The notes under the pieces were generated by a model, which made no database searches, was not told the origin of the DNA, and was given only the letters and a program-made list of their open reading frames with translations. Shown one piece after another: positions 49,673 to 57,482 of a DNA stretch of 64,000 bases. Positions within the stretch are counted from its first letter, which is position 1; each line of letters begins with the position of its first letter. The DNA comes from Capsulimonadaceae bacterium (lineage in GTDB: Bacteria; Armatimonadota; Armatimonadia; Armatimonadales; Capsulimonadaceae). Location: contig JARLGU010000062.1 of assembly GCA_031292625.1 (NCBI GenBank), positions 62,001 through 126,000 of the forward strand. Reading direction: 5' to 3'. The position numbers were made by a program, and so were the translations under genes.

Positions 49673-51212
49673 TTAGCGTACTCACTGGCGCAACATCGTT
49701 GATGCCGAGATCGCGCTGCAGGGCGGCGTCGTAATTGTAGAACGAGTATAGAGCCGTCACGTATTGATTTTGGGCTTGCGTCAAGGTCACGTCCGCAGTC
49801 GTAACATCGAAAACCGTCGCGAGGCCCACTTGAAGTTGCGCCACCTCGGCGTCGAATGTGGCGTGTGCCGCCGCGACGGCGGCGTTGGCAAGCTTGACCT
49901 GATCAAGCGCTCCCGTGCGATTAGCGGCATCTTGCTCGATTTGCGTGCGCAACGCCTGCCGCATCACCTCATATTGGTCGATCGACGCGTCTAGCTGGGC
50001 TTTGGCCGCCCGCACGGCATCGTGTGTCGCGCCTGCATCGAAAAGCGGGAACGATGCGGACAATTCGACCGTGGAGTCCGAGCCGATCGGCTGAGATCCC
50101 GCATTGTTGAAATACGTGTACGTGTAGGCGCCGTTGATCGCGATCCCTGCTTGCAATTGAGCTTGCTTGACGTTAAGTTTTTGTGCTTCGATGAGCTGCT
50201 GTTGCTGTTTCAGGTCAGGTCGAGCCTCTTGCGCGATCTTGAAGTACTCGTCGATCGTCTTCGGCGGGACGGCCGCTGGAGCGGGCGGAAGCTGCTCGAT
50301 ACCCGTGGTTGGCGCGGTCGACGGCGCTTCGTTTGGCGGCGGGGCGGCCGGGAGGTTCGCCGCAGTCTGCGAAGTGCGCGCGGCGACATCGGGCGCTGGC
50401 GCCGGCTCTGGCTGGGGGCCTCCGGTTAACGGCGCAAGCGTCATTGGGAAATTGGAAATAATCCCCATCGCATTTTTCAGGGCCGACGTCGCGACGCTTA
50501 CGGCTGTCTGGTTTTGCGAGAGCGCGACCTGCGCGGCCGCAAGATCCGATCGTGGCTGGAATATGGCGGATTTCGCGGCCGTGCCCGCATCGATTTCGGC
50601 CTGGACAAGACCGACTTCCTGTTGAGCCCGATTGATCTCCAGCTCGGCTACGCGCACCAGATCCATGGACTTTAGCACGCTGAAGTAGGCCTGGGTAACC
50701 GTAAGGATGGTCTGTTGATTGACGTTCGTCGCGCCGGCCTTCGCCGCGTCGAGGTTCCGTCGCGCTTGGGCGTTCAACACTTCGCGCTGGCCGTTGTCGA
50801 AAATGTTCTCCGTTACGACCACTCCCCCTTGTCCCGCGGAAAACGCGCTTGACGCCGCGCTCGTCGAGGACAGGCCGGTCGAGGGATTGTACGCGCTCTT
50901 TCCGTTGGGATAACTCCGATTCTGCTGGAGGTATTCGTAGGTTGGCGCAATCGTTGGAAAATACTTGGCTTGATTCTCCTGCTTGAGCGCCTCCGCCTGC
51001 TGCGTCTGCGAGTGCGCAATATGCACAAGAGGCTGCCGGTGAGTGGCGATCGCAATCGCTTCTTGAAGCGTAAGCGGTGTTGGCAACGGCTGCGGCTGTG
51101 CGGGAAGGGTAATGTCGGCCTTAGCCGCCAAGGGCGTTCCGAGGATGGCGATCGCTGCCGTCAGAGCGGCCATGCGCCGTCGAGAATGAGTTTGGTCGTA
51201 TCCGGAAATCAT
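49662..51212 (-). CDS. TolC-like outer membrane efflux protein
   Basis: Outer-membrane channel of the TolC/OEP family, about 516 aa. A signal peptide (RRRMAALTAAIAILGTPLAAKA) is followed by LTLQEAIAIATHRQPLVHIA and two OEP repeats rich in alanine and glutamine. There is a long proline-rich insertion in the middle (about 60 residues, PQPEPAPAPD... PAPAAVPPK). The second repeat starts IDEYFKIAQEARPDLKQQQ and ends FDVTTADVTLTQAQNQYVTALYSFYNYDAALQRDLG. It is evidence for an outer membrane. ATG 51212 is preferred; a GTG at 51224 is possible. First gene of the operon. Confidence 0.92.
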   Translation of the reverse strand: MISGYDQTHSRRRMAALTAAIAILGTPLAAKADITLPAQPQPLPTPLTLQEAIAIATHRQPLVHIAHSQTQQAEALKQENQAKYFPTIAPTYEYLQQNRSYPNGKSAYNPSTGLSSTSAASSAFSAGQGGVVVTENIFDNGQREVLNAQARRNLDAAKAGATNVNQQTILTVTQAYFSVLKSMDLVRVAELEINRAQQEVGLVQAEIDAGTAAKSAIFQPRSDLAAAQVALSQNQTAVSVATSALKNAMGIISNFPMTLAPLTGGPQPEPAPAPDVAARTSQTAANLPAAPPPNEAPSTAPTTGIEQLPPAPAAVPPKTIDEYFKIAQEARPDLKQQQQLIEAQKLNVKQAQLQAGIAINGAYTYTYFNNAGSQPIGSDSTVELSASFPLFDAGATHDAVRAAKAQLDASIDQYEVMRQALRTQIEQDAANRTGALDQVKLANAAVAAAHATFDAEVAQLQVGLATVFDVTTADVTLTQAQNQYVTALYSFYNYDAALQRDLGINDVAPVSTLNGA

Positions 51213-51276
51213 GGAAATCGACACGCCTTTCTTCTTTTAACGGGCGATCCGAGATCGTTAGCGGTTCGTAGTAGGT

Positions 51277-51285
51277 ATTATAACA
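51277..51285 (-). promoter_or_regulatory. Extended -10 promoter of the efflux operon
   Basis: On the minus strand the sequence TGTTATAAT (complement of 51277-51285) is a perfect extended -10, 65 bases before the tolC start. The region upstream is very AT-rich and no good -35 is present. A MarR site is expected here, but no clear palindrome stands out. Confidence 0.65.
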
Positions 51286-51629
51286 GTTAATACACGTAAA
51301 ATATTCATGTCTATAAATTAATTGCGTCGCGTGCGCTTTGTGCGGGTATCTTATTCGTAGGCTTTCAGATCGTTCGTCGGTGTTTTTTGGGGGAGCGAGG
51401 GTCGCGGGTTCGTCGTCGTCAAGGCAGATTCCGGCATAAGGTGTCTATTCCCTGGCGTCCTGACGGTCAAGCACATTGGCAAGCGGCGCATGAAGCACAT
51501 CGTGTAAATAATGAGGGGAAGCTGCATTCTTTCGCGATACTTAGATCGCAAGTTGCTCGGCGAGGTCACATCTGGCGCGCCAATGGCTTTTGCGTTGTGA
51601 TCAAGGACATTGGTTAGCACGATCAGATT
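51286..51629. other. Divergent intergenic region
   Basis: About 340 bases between the efflux operon and a divergent MFS gene. The tolC side is AT-rich (to about 51330). The rest is average in composition with no convincing gene, repeat or hairpin; no strong promoter for the MFS gene was identified. Confidence 0.4.
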
Positions 51630-52976
51630 ATGCCGATATTTGCAGTAAAACAGCTTCCATCCATGTTTCGCGCGCTTCAGTCGCGAAATTACCGTCTCTT
51701 CTTTTGCGGACAAAGTTTATCGCTTATCGGCACGTGGATGACTCGTGTCGCGACGAGCTGGTTAATCTACAAGTTGACGGGTTCGGCTATCCTTCTTGGC
51801 ACGCTTGGTTTCGCCACGCAGATCCCCACTTTCATTCTTGCGCCCTTTGCCGGCGTTCTCGTGGACCGGTGGGATCGTTACCGGATTATGGTTTCGACTC
51901 AGACGCTGTCCATGATCCAGAGTTTCCTCCTCGCGCTGCTTACGCTTACCCACGTTATCACGGTCTGGGAAGTGATCGCCCTCGGCGTGTTCCAGGGACT
52001 GATCAATGCATTCGATACGCCGGCGCGCCAATCGTTCATGATACGGATGGTGGACAATCACGAGGATCTTGGCAACGCGATCGCGCTCAACTCGTCGATG
52101 GTGAATTCCGCTCGGCTAATCGGGCCATCGATCGCGGGAATCATCATTGCCATGGCCGGGGAGGGAACATGCTTCTTCGTCGACGGCGTGAGTTATGTCG
52201 CCGTAATTGCGTCGCTGCTAATGATGCGGATTGACGGAACCCCTGTTTCCCTTGGTCAGAACAGCCTTTCTATCCTGAAGTCCATGACGGAGGGTTGGCG
52301 ATATGTCTCGACATTTCTCCCGATCAGGCATTTGCTCACCCTGCTTGCGCTTATTAGCTTGCTCGGCATGCCGTATACGGTCCTCCTGCCGGTATTCGCA
52401 ACCCATTCGCTTCACGGCGGTCCAAAGACATTAGGCTGGCTTAATGCGGCGGTCGGGAGCGGCGCACTGATCGGCGCGTGGTCGCTGGCGGCGCGGAAGT
52501 CGGTCTTGGGGCTTGGCAGAAAGATCGCGTGGGCCGCGGTGATCTTTGGCTCGGGGCTCGTCGGCTTTTCACAGTCGCATATCTTGTGGGTGTCGCTTCT
52601 GTTGCTGATGATTACTGGTTACGGTTTCATTGCGCAGCTGGCATCGGGCAACACGATTATGCAAACGGTCGTGGACGATGAAAAGCGCGGGCGGGTTATG
52701 AGCTTCTACACAATGGCGTTCGTGGGGACGACGCCATTTGGAAGTCTGCTTGCCGGATTCATGGCGGCGCATTTCGGCGCTCCAATGACGCTCGCGGTGT
52801 GCGGGACCCTATGTATCGCCGGGGGGATTTGGTTCGCCTCCGGTCTCACCGCGTTCCGGCGAGACCTACATCCGATCTATATCAGACTGGGTCTCGTAAA
52901 GGCATCGTCCGATCAGACCGTCGTGGAGGTTGAGAACGTGGTGTCGCCGCCGGTTGAAGAAGTCGTCGAGGAATAG
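51630..52976 (+). CDS. MFS transporter (DHA3-type exporter)
   Basis: Twelve-helix major facilitator exporter, 448 aa. It starts with MFRALQSRNYRLFFCGQSLSLIGTWM, the standard DHA3 (enterobactin exporter EntS/MefA-like) N-terminus, followed by VDRWDRYRIMV (motif A) and PARQSFMIRMV. The C-terminal ~45 residues are cytoplasmic and end in a valine/glutamate-rich stretch. ATG 51630 is used; the internal ATG at 51663 (MFRALQSRN) may be the true start because the first 11 residues are not conserved. Substrate unknown; its position opposite the tripartite pump suggests a shared efflux role. Confidence 0.9.
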   Translation: MPIFAVKQLPSMFRALQSRNYRLFFCGQSLSLIGTWMTRVATSWLIYKLTGSAILLGTLGFATQIPTFILAPFAGVLVDRWDRYRIMVSTQTLSMIQSFLLALLTLTHVITVWEVIALGVFQGLINAFDTPARQSFMIRMVDNHEDLGNAIALNSSMVNSARLIGPSIAGIIIAMAGEGTCFFVDGVSYVAVIASLLMMRIDGTPVSLGQNSLSILKSMTEGWRYVSTFLPIRHLLTLLALISLLGMPYTVLLPVFATHSLHGGPKTLGWLNAAVGSGALIGAWSLAARKSVLGLGRKIAWAAVIFGSGLVGFSQSHILWVSLLLLMITGYGFIAQLASGNTIMQTVVDDEKRGRVMSFYTMAFVGTTPFGSLLAGFMAAHFGAPMTLAVCGTLCIAGGIWFASGLTAFRRDLHPIYIRLGLVKASSDQTVVEVENVVSPPVEEVVEE

Positions 52977-53163
52977 TTGGTACTCAGACGCGCGTTTTTT
53001 ATGGCGAGCCCGGTCCCCAACTGCGGTAGAGCCGAGATAGAAAACGGCGGTTCTGTCGCCGGTGAACGAGTGCCGTCCGCGTGGTTGGCCGCTTCATGGG
53101 CATAGACCTCCCTGTGGCGATTCGGCGCCGGCTCAGGGGCATCGGTCAGGTAGGGCGGACCTG

Positions 53164-53291
53164 CCTACGCCGACGTGCCTTACTGGTCAAGCGCTTTGCA
53201 TGCGGCTAGCCAACAGGCTGAGTGTTTAGCGGCTAAGGAAAAATGGCCAGCCCGGCCATGGAGGGCATCTTAATCCTCATCTTCTCTTAGA
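53164..53291. repeat. Paired pseudoknot-hairpin element, copy 5
   Basis: Right arm: stem TGGCC 53244-53248, loop AGCCC, stem GGCCA 53254-53258, linker TGGA, GGGC 53263-53266 pairing with loop GCCC. About 100 bases (53188-53291) match copy 4 closely. The left arm (TGCC...GGTCA near 53176-53188) is degenerate and has lost its T-run. Confidence 0.75.
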
Positions 53292-53332
53292 GGGTGTATA
53301 AAAACCGTGCGCCTCGGTAATCAGATTTCGGA

Positions 53333-53453
53333 TGGCTCATGCCGCCAGGGCATTTTTTCTTGGTCGCTGCGCTCCAGGTTAAGCACAGTCAGCTGATTGC
53401 GACAATATCGCCGTCTTCGGCGCATGAAGAATGGCCGCCCGGCCATGGAGGGC
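53333..53453. repeat. Paired pseudoknot-hairpin element, copy 6
   Basis: Left arm: TGGC 53333-53336, stem ATGCC 53339-53343, loop GCCAG, stem GGCAT 53349-53353, T-run to 53358; loop GCCA pairs with TGGC. Right arm: stem TGGCC 53432-53436, loop GCCC 53437-53440, stem GGCCA 53441-53445, linker TGGA, GGGC 53450-53453 pairing with the loop. It lies 42 bases after copy 5, making a tandem array. Together they fill most of the 706-base gap 52977-53682, in which I see no gene. Confidence 0.8.
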
Positions 53454-53682
53454 TCCGAATTCTTTATTCGTATTGCCCGCCCATTGAATAAAGTCGCCGC
53501 TGTACAACGCGCTTTGACTTTTTACACAAACTCTTACAAAGCGAAAATCCTAACCACAATGCTATTTAATATTGGGACGGCGTGGAGTCGCCTTACAATC
53601 TTCGTTTGCAATACACTCTTCACGCCGTATTCATGACGGCCCGGTAACCTACCGGCAAGCGAGTCTATCAAGTTGAGGGCAT

Positions 53683-54633
53683 ATGAAGCACTACGCATTG
53701 TTGCATGATCCGAAATGGGCAATATCGGCAAGGCCCGGAGCTATCGCGCTCTGCGTCACTGTGATAATAGGACTATGCGCCTCGACCGGGATCGCCAGAG
53801 CCGACGTCACAATTGTCGAGAAGGTAACGATGACGAAGGTGGATCCCACGAGCGTGCCCCCATCACCGCCTAATTCGGGGCCTATCGTTTCACAAGGCGT
53901 TACGCTGTACTTCAAAGGCGCCAACGCGAGATCGGAACTCGATAGCGGTCAGGTCACAATTTACGATGGAGCGAATGAGAAGGTCTACACTCTCGATCCG
54001 TCAACGAAGACGTACTTCCTTCGCCCATTGAAGAATATCGAGGTCGCCCCCCAAAATCCAACGGGTTACAAGCCGGTTTCGATGACGACGGAAGACGCCA
54101 TAACGATTACGCAAGGCGACGAGACACAAACGTTCGCAGGCACTTCAGCCAGGGCGTTCATTATCAGCGGGACGGTCACGGTTCGCCCGGAGCAAATTGG
54201 CGGCGGCCATCATCGGCGCTCCGACGGCTACGGCGGCGGCGAGCCGGATGGCGATAGCGGCAGCCCGGACGCTTCCTCCCCGTTCGATAATAGCGGGGCA
54301 AGGACCGTCGAGGTGTCTGGCGAGGTTTGGCTTTCGGAAACCGTGAAAATTCCGAACGACAAGAAGGCGACATTGTTTCCAGCACTGTTCGTTGAAGCGC
54401 AGCCAGACAACTTCGTGTTTAAGCCGCTTGCCGATAAGCTGGCCAAGAAGAAAGAGATCCCGCTGGACAGCCGTGTTTCCGTGACGCATTCGACTCCCTA
54501 TGGCACGAACATCACCGTGACAACCTCCACGCTTGCGACGAGCTTGTCACAGGCCTCGCTGCCGGATTCGCTATTCCACGTTCCGGTGGGATACACGGAA
54601 GTTCCAGTGCCGGATCGGCGGCCGCAGCGGTGA
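53683..54633 (+). CDS. Secreted protein of unknown function
   Basis: Exported 316-aa protein. A long n-region leads to a signal helix (GAIALCVTVIIGLCASTGIARA), then a beta-rich domain with TIVEKVTMTKVDP, VTLYFKGANARSELDSG and VTIYDGANEKVYTLDPSTKTYFLRPL, a pattern of strands seen in DUF4412/LolA-like proteins. A glycine/serine/aspartate-rich low-complexity loop (around residues 172-208, HHRRSDGYGGGEPDGDSG) splits it from a second beta part. No catalytic motif is seen. The start ATG 53683 has GAGG nearby. The nearest upstream features are repeat copies 5 and 6. Confidence 0.7.
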   Translation: MKHYALLHDPKWAISARPGAIALCVTVIIGLCASTGIARADVTIVEKVTMTKVDPTSVPPSPPNSGPIVSQGVTLYFKGANARSELDSGQVTIYDGANEKVYTLDPSTKTYFLRPLKNIEVAPQNPTGYKPVSMTTEDAITITQGDETQTFAGTSARAFIISGTVTVRPEQIGGGHHRRSDGYGGGEPDGDSGSPDASSPFDNSGARTVEVSGEVWLSETVKIPNDKKATLFPALFVEAQPDNFVFKPLADKLAKKKEIPLDSRVSVTHSTPYGTNITVTTSTLATSLSQASLPDSLFHVPVGYTEVPVPDRRPQR

Positions 54634-54698
54634 CCCGCGCGGCAGACCAGGATCCTCAAGAAGCAGGCATTTGCTAAGAGTGTATCGAAAGTGCACTC

Positions 54699-55493
54699 AT
54701 GGTTCCTATTAATTCCACTAGCCCGATCCGCATTTGGCCAGGCCTTGCGCCTGGAGAAACCACTGCCGATTCCGGGCATCCCGGCGATACGTCGGGCAAC
54801 GTTTTGCGGTTGACCGGTGTGACGTCCGCCGAACTCTTTCTTTACGGCGCGGCGCAGGATGCGCGAAAGCCGGCGGTGCTTGTGTGCCCTGGCGGAGGGT
54901 ACTCGATCCTTGCGTCGGACCTCGAGGGCAGCGAAATCGCGCAGTGGCTGGCGCAACTGGGCTTCGTCGCCGCCGTTTTGCACTACCGCGTCCCGGACAA
55001 GCGAGACGGCGCATACCAGGACGGCCGACGGGCTTTGTCCTGGCTTCGCGCGCATGCCAGGGAATACGGCATTGATCCAAATCGTGTCGGCGCAATGGGC
55101 TTTTCGGCAGGCGCTCATCTGGTGACGCGTCTTGCGGCAGGTCTCTCAGAGCGGCCCTACGAACCGGTTGATTTGATTGACGATTCCGGCTGCCGGCTGG
55201 ATTTCGCACTGCCGATTTACCCGGCCTACCTGGTCGATAACGGAACGGGCGCGCCGTCCGCGGACGTGGCCCCAAGCGCGTCCATGCCGCCCCTCTTCCT
55301 CGCGCAGACCAGCGACGACGCGCACTTTTGCTCGGATGTGTATGCCAATTTCGCGGCTAAAGCAGGCGTGGATGTTACAAGCAAGGTCTACGCAACGGGC
55401 GGACACGGCTATGGCATCAGGCTGCCGGCAACGGTTCCAGCGTCGCTGTGGAAGACGGATGCCGCGGATTGGCTTGCGCGTTTCTTGCGCTAG
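54699..55493 (+). CDS. Alpha/beta hydrolase, esterase/xylanase-like
   Basis: Cytoplasmic (no signal peptide) esterase of the BD-FAE/acetylesterase type, 264 aa. IRIWPGLAPGE at the start, oxyanion hole VLVCPGGGYSILA, nucleophile elbow MGFSAGAHL, acid in LAQTSDDAHF and histidine in ATGGHGYGI. Relatives remove acetyl groups from xylo-oligosaccharides. It ends with a four-base tail-to-tail overlap with ogt (55490-55493). Confidence 0.88.
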   Translation: MVPINSTSPIRIWPGLAPGETTADSGHPGDTSGNVLRLTGVTSAELFLYGAAQDARKPAVLVCPGGGYSILASDLEGSEIAQWLAQLGFVAAVLHYRVPDKRDGAYQDGRRALSWLRAHAREYGIDPNRVGAMGFSAGAHLVTRLAAGLSERPYEPVDLIDDSGCRLDFALPIYPAYLVDNGTGAPSADVAPSASMPPLFLAQTSDDAHFCSDVYANFAAKAGVDVTSKVYATGGHGYGIRLPATVPASLWKTDAADWLARFLR

Positions 55494-56014
55494 GCGTCGT
55501 CGCCAAGCATTCGGAATGGCTGGGGACCTGTCGCGCGAACGGCTGCTTCGAAGTCAAGGAGCGCAATCTTGCGCGCCAGGCCGCCTCCGTAGCCGACCAG
55601 CTTGCCGTTTGCTCCGATGACGCGGTGACAGGGAATGACGATCGCGATCGGATTCTGCCCGTTGGCGAGACCGACCGCGCGCGACGCCTTCCGGTTGCCG
55701 ATTTGTTCGGCGAGCTCAGCATACGACACGGTCACGCCGTACGGAATATCGAGAAGCGCTTGCCAGACTGTTTTCTGGAAGCCGGTTCCCGCCGGGGCGA
55801 GGGGTAGGTCGAACGTCAGACGCGCACCGGCGAAGTATTCGTCGAGCTGCATGCGCGCTATGGAGAAGATCGGCTCGGCGTCGTCGCGCCGTCCGGTGGG
55901 CGTTGCGTCGCCAAACCACAACCCTGTCAGCAGATCGCCGCTTGCGGTCAGCGTGAGGTCCCCAAGCGGCGATTCGATTGATGTGTACGTGGTCACGTGC
56001 AAGCGGCTCTTCAC
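55490..56014 (-). CDS. ogt: Methylated-DNA-protein-cysteine methyltransferase
   Basis: Suicide DNA repair enzyme that removes O6-methyl from guanine, 174 aa. The active-site motif PCHRVIG, the helix-turn-helix VSYAELAEQIGNRKASRAVGLANGQNP and GYGGGLARKIALLDFE are all present. The start is probably GTG (56014), five bases after the preceding isomerase stop; a second GTG 21 bases later is possible. Co-transcribed with metabolic genes upstream. Confidence 0.94.
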   Translation of the reverse strand: MKSRLHVTTYTSIESPLGDLTLTASGDLLTGLWFGDATPTGRRDDAEPIFSIARMQLDEYFAGARLTFDLPLAPAGTGFQKTVWQALLDIPYGVTVSYAELAEQIGNRKASRAVGLANGQNPIAIVIPCHRVIGANGKLVGYGGGLARKIALLDFEAAVRATGPQPFRMLGDDA

Positions 56015-56019
56015 GCTGG

Positions 56020-56868
56020 TTACTTGGACGGCTTACCGTCGATCAGCGAGCGCGTATATTTGACCGAACGGGGCAGGGCGGTGCGCGGGTCTTCGGCGCC
56101 TTCGTACTCGATGTTCAGCCAGCCCGAAAACGACGCGGCCTTAAGCTCGTTGATGCAACTTTCGAGGGCGACGTCTCCTTCTCCGATCGCCGTGCCTGCG
56201 TATTTCAGGCCATCCAACGAAGTGTACGCAAAGCCGTCAAACGATTCGGGCACTTCGCGGAAATCCTTGAAATGAACCATAAATGCCTGAGTGGCAAGTG
56301 AATGGATGGCCTCGTGCGGGGATTGGTGGACAAGCAGGAAGTTGCCGGTGTCCGGGTTCGCGCCAAGCGCCGGGCTGCCGACCGCCTTGAGGATGCGCTT
56401 GACCTGATCGCTCTTGCCGGCTAGCTTTCCGTGGTTCTCGAGAGCGAGACGCACGCCCTTTGCTTCCGCATAGCGCGAAGACTCGGAAAGTCCCTCAACA
56501 ATCCAGTCGAACGCTTGCTCGAAGCTGATCCCTTCCTTGGTATTGCCCGCGAAGACGCGCACGATCTTCGCGCCGAAGTGAAGCGCACTGTCTACGCCGA
56601 CGCGGATCTTGTCGACGGCCGCTTTGCGATCGTCAGCGCTCGTGGTCACAAAATCGTTGGAGACCGAGTAGACTCCGACCTCAACTCCCGTGGCCGCCAG
56701 CGCTTCGTCTACCGCCGCCAGCTCCGCCGCCTTGTCCCGCCAGAGGGGCTCAAGCAGCTCGACGCCATCCGCGCCAATCTCATGGACGGTGCGGATAAAT
56801 GTGGGAATGTCGATCTGGCCGTTCTTCCAGAGATTATAGTACGAATAGATGCTAACGCCTAACTTCAT
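56020..56868 (-). CDS. Sugar phosphate isomerase/epimerase (TIM barrel)
   Basis: Xylose-isomerase-like barrel, 282 aa. LGVSIYSYYNLWKNGQIDIPTFIRTVHEIGADGVELLEP at the start; metal ligands in VRLALENHGK (Glu), LGANPDTGNF (Asp), QAFMVHFKDF (His) and WLNIEYEGAED (Glu). Similar to proteins annotated as sugar phosphate isomerases or inosose dehydratases. Fourth member of this family in the window. Starts with GAGAGATCAAC ahead of the ATG. Its neighbours (ogt, NUDIX) do not reveal the substrate. Confidence 0.88.
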   Translation of the reverse strand: MKLGVSIYSYYNLWKNGQIDIPTFIRTVHEIGADGVELLEPLWRDKAAELAAVDEALAATGVEVGVYSVSNDFVTTSADDRKAAVDKIRVGVDSALHFGAKIVRVFAGNTKEGISFEQAFDWIVEGLSESSRYAEAKGVRLALENHGKLAGKSDQVKRILKAVGSPALGANPDTGNFLLVHQSPHEAIHSLATQAFMVHFKDFREVPESFDGFAYTSLDGLKYAGTAIGEGDVALESCINELKAASFSGWLNIEYEGAEDPRTALPRSVKYTRSLIDGKPSK

Positions 56869-56919
56869 TGTTGATCTCTCTTCCTTATGTCGGTTTCCGT
56901 TACCTTGCTGCGAGATTGC

Positions 56920-57465
56920 TTACAGGGCGCTGGCGGAGCGGAGGCGGCTCACGCAAAGCAGACCGGCGATGCTCTTGGCGTCGCGGATCTCGCCCGAATC
57001 GATCTTGGCGAGCGCTTCGTCGAGCGTGATGACTTCCTGGATGATGAACTCGTCGTCGTCGCCGACTCCCGGCGTAGGCGTCAAATCCTGGGCGAGATAC
57101 ACGTGGATCTGCTCCGACGAGTATCCGGGAGCGACGAACATGCTGAACAGCTTGTGAATTCGGCCTGGCGAAAGCTGTATCTCTTCGATCAACTCACGGC
57201 GTACGCAGTCTTCAACGTTTTCGTCGCGGTTCAGACTGCCCGCGGGAATCTCGAGAAGCGGTCCGCCTGCTGGAAGCCGGTTCTGGCGCACGAGCACGAC
57301 GCGGCCGTCATCGAGCAGCGGGACGGCGGCCATTGCGCCATTGTGCTCGACGACTTCTCGGGTCGCCTCGCGACCGTTGGGCAATCTGACCGTGTCCACG
57401 CGGAGGTTGATGACTTTTCCTTCGTAAACCCGCTTCGTCGAAAGAACTGTTTCTGTAATATCCAT
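56920..57465 (-). CDS. NUDIX hydrolase, ADP-ribose pyrophosphatase-like
   Basis: Housecleaning pyrophosphatase, 181 aa, likely hydrolysing ADP-ribose to AMP and ribose-5-P. EGKVINLRVDTVRLPNG and EVVEHNGAMAAVPLLDDGRVVLVRQNRLP are typical for ADPRase. The Nudix box GSLNRDENVEDCVRRELIEEIQL keeps G, E, RE and EE but has isoleucine where the final glycine of the consensus is expected. ATG after GGAGAGAG. Lies 17 bases after a DUF3866 gene. Confidence 0.9.
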   Translation of the reverse strand: MDITETVLSTKRVYEGKVINLRVDTVRLPNGREATREVVEHNGAMAAVPLLDDGRVVLVRQNRLPAGGPLLEIPAGSLNRDENVEDCVRRELIEEIQLSPGRIHKLFSMFVAPGYSSEQIHVYLAQDLTPTPGVGDDDEFIIQEVITLDEALAKIDSGEIRDAKSIAGLLCVSRLRSASAL

Positions 57466-57482
57466 TGTGATTGATCTCTCTC

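Noticed and set aside
53397..53636. A 79-codon frame between the MFS gene and the secreted protein
   Set aside because: It runs through repeat copy 6 and has no ribosome-binding site or domain.
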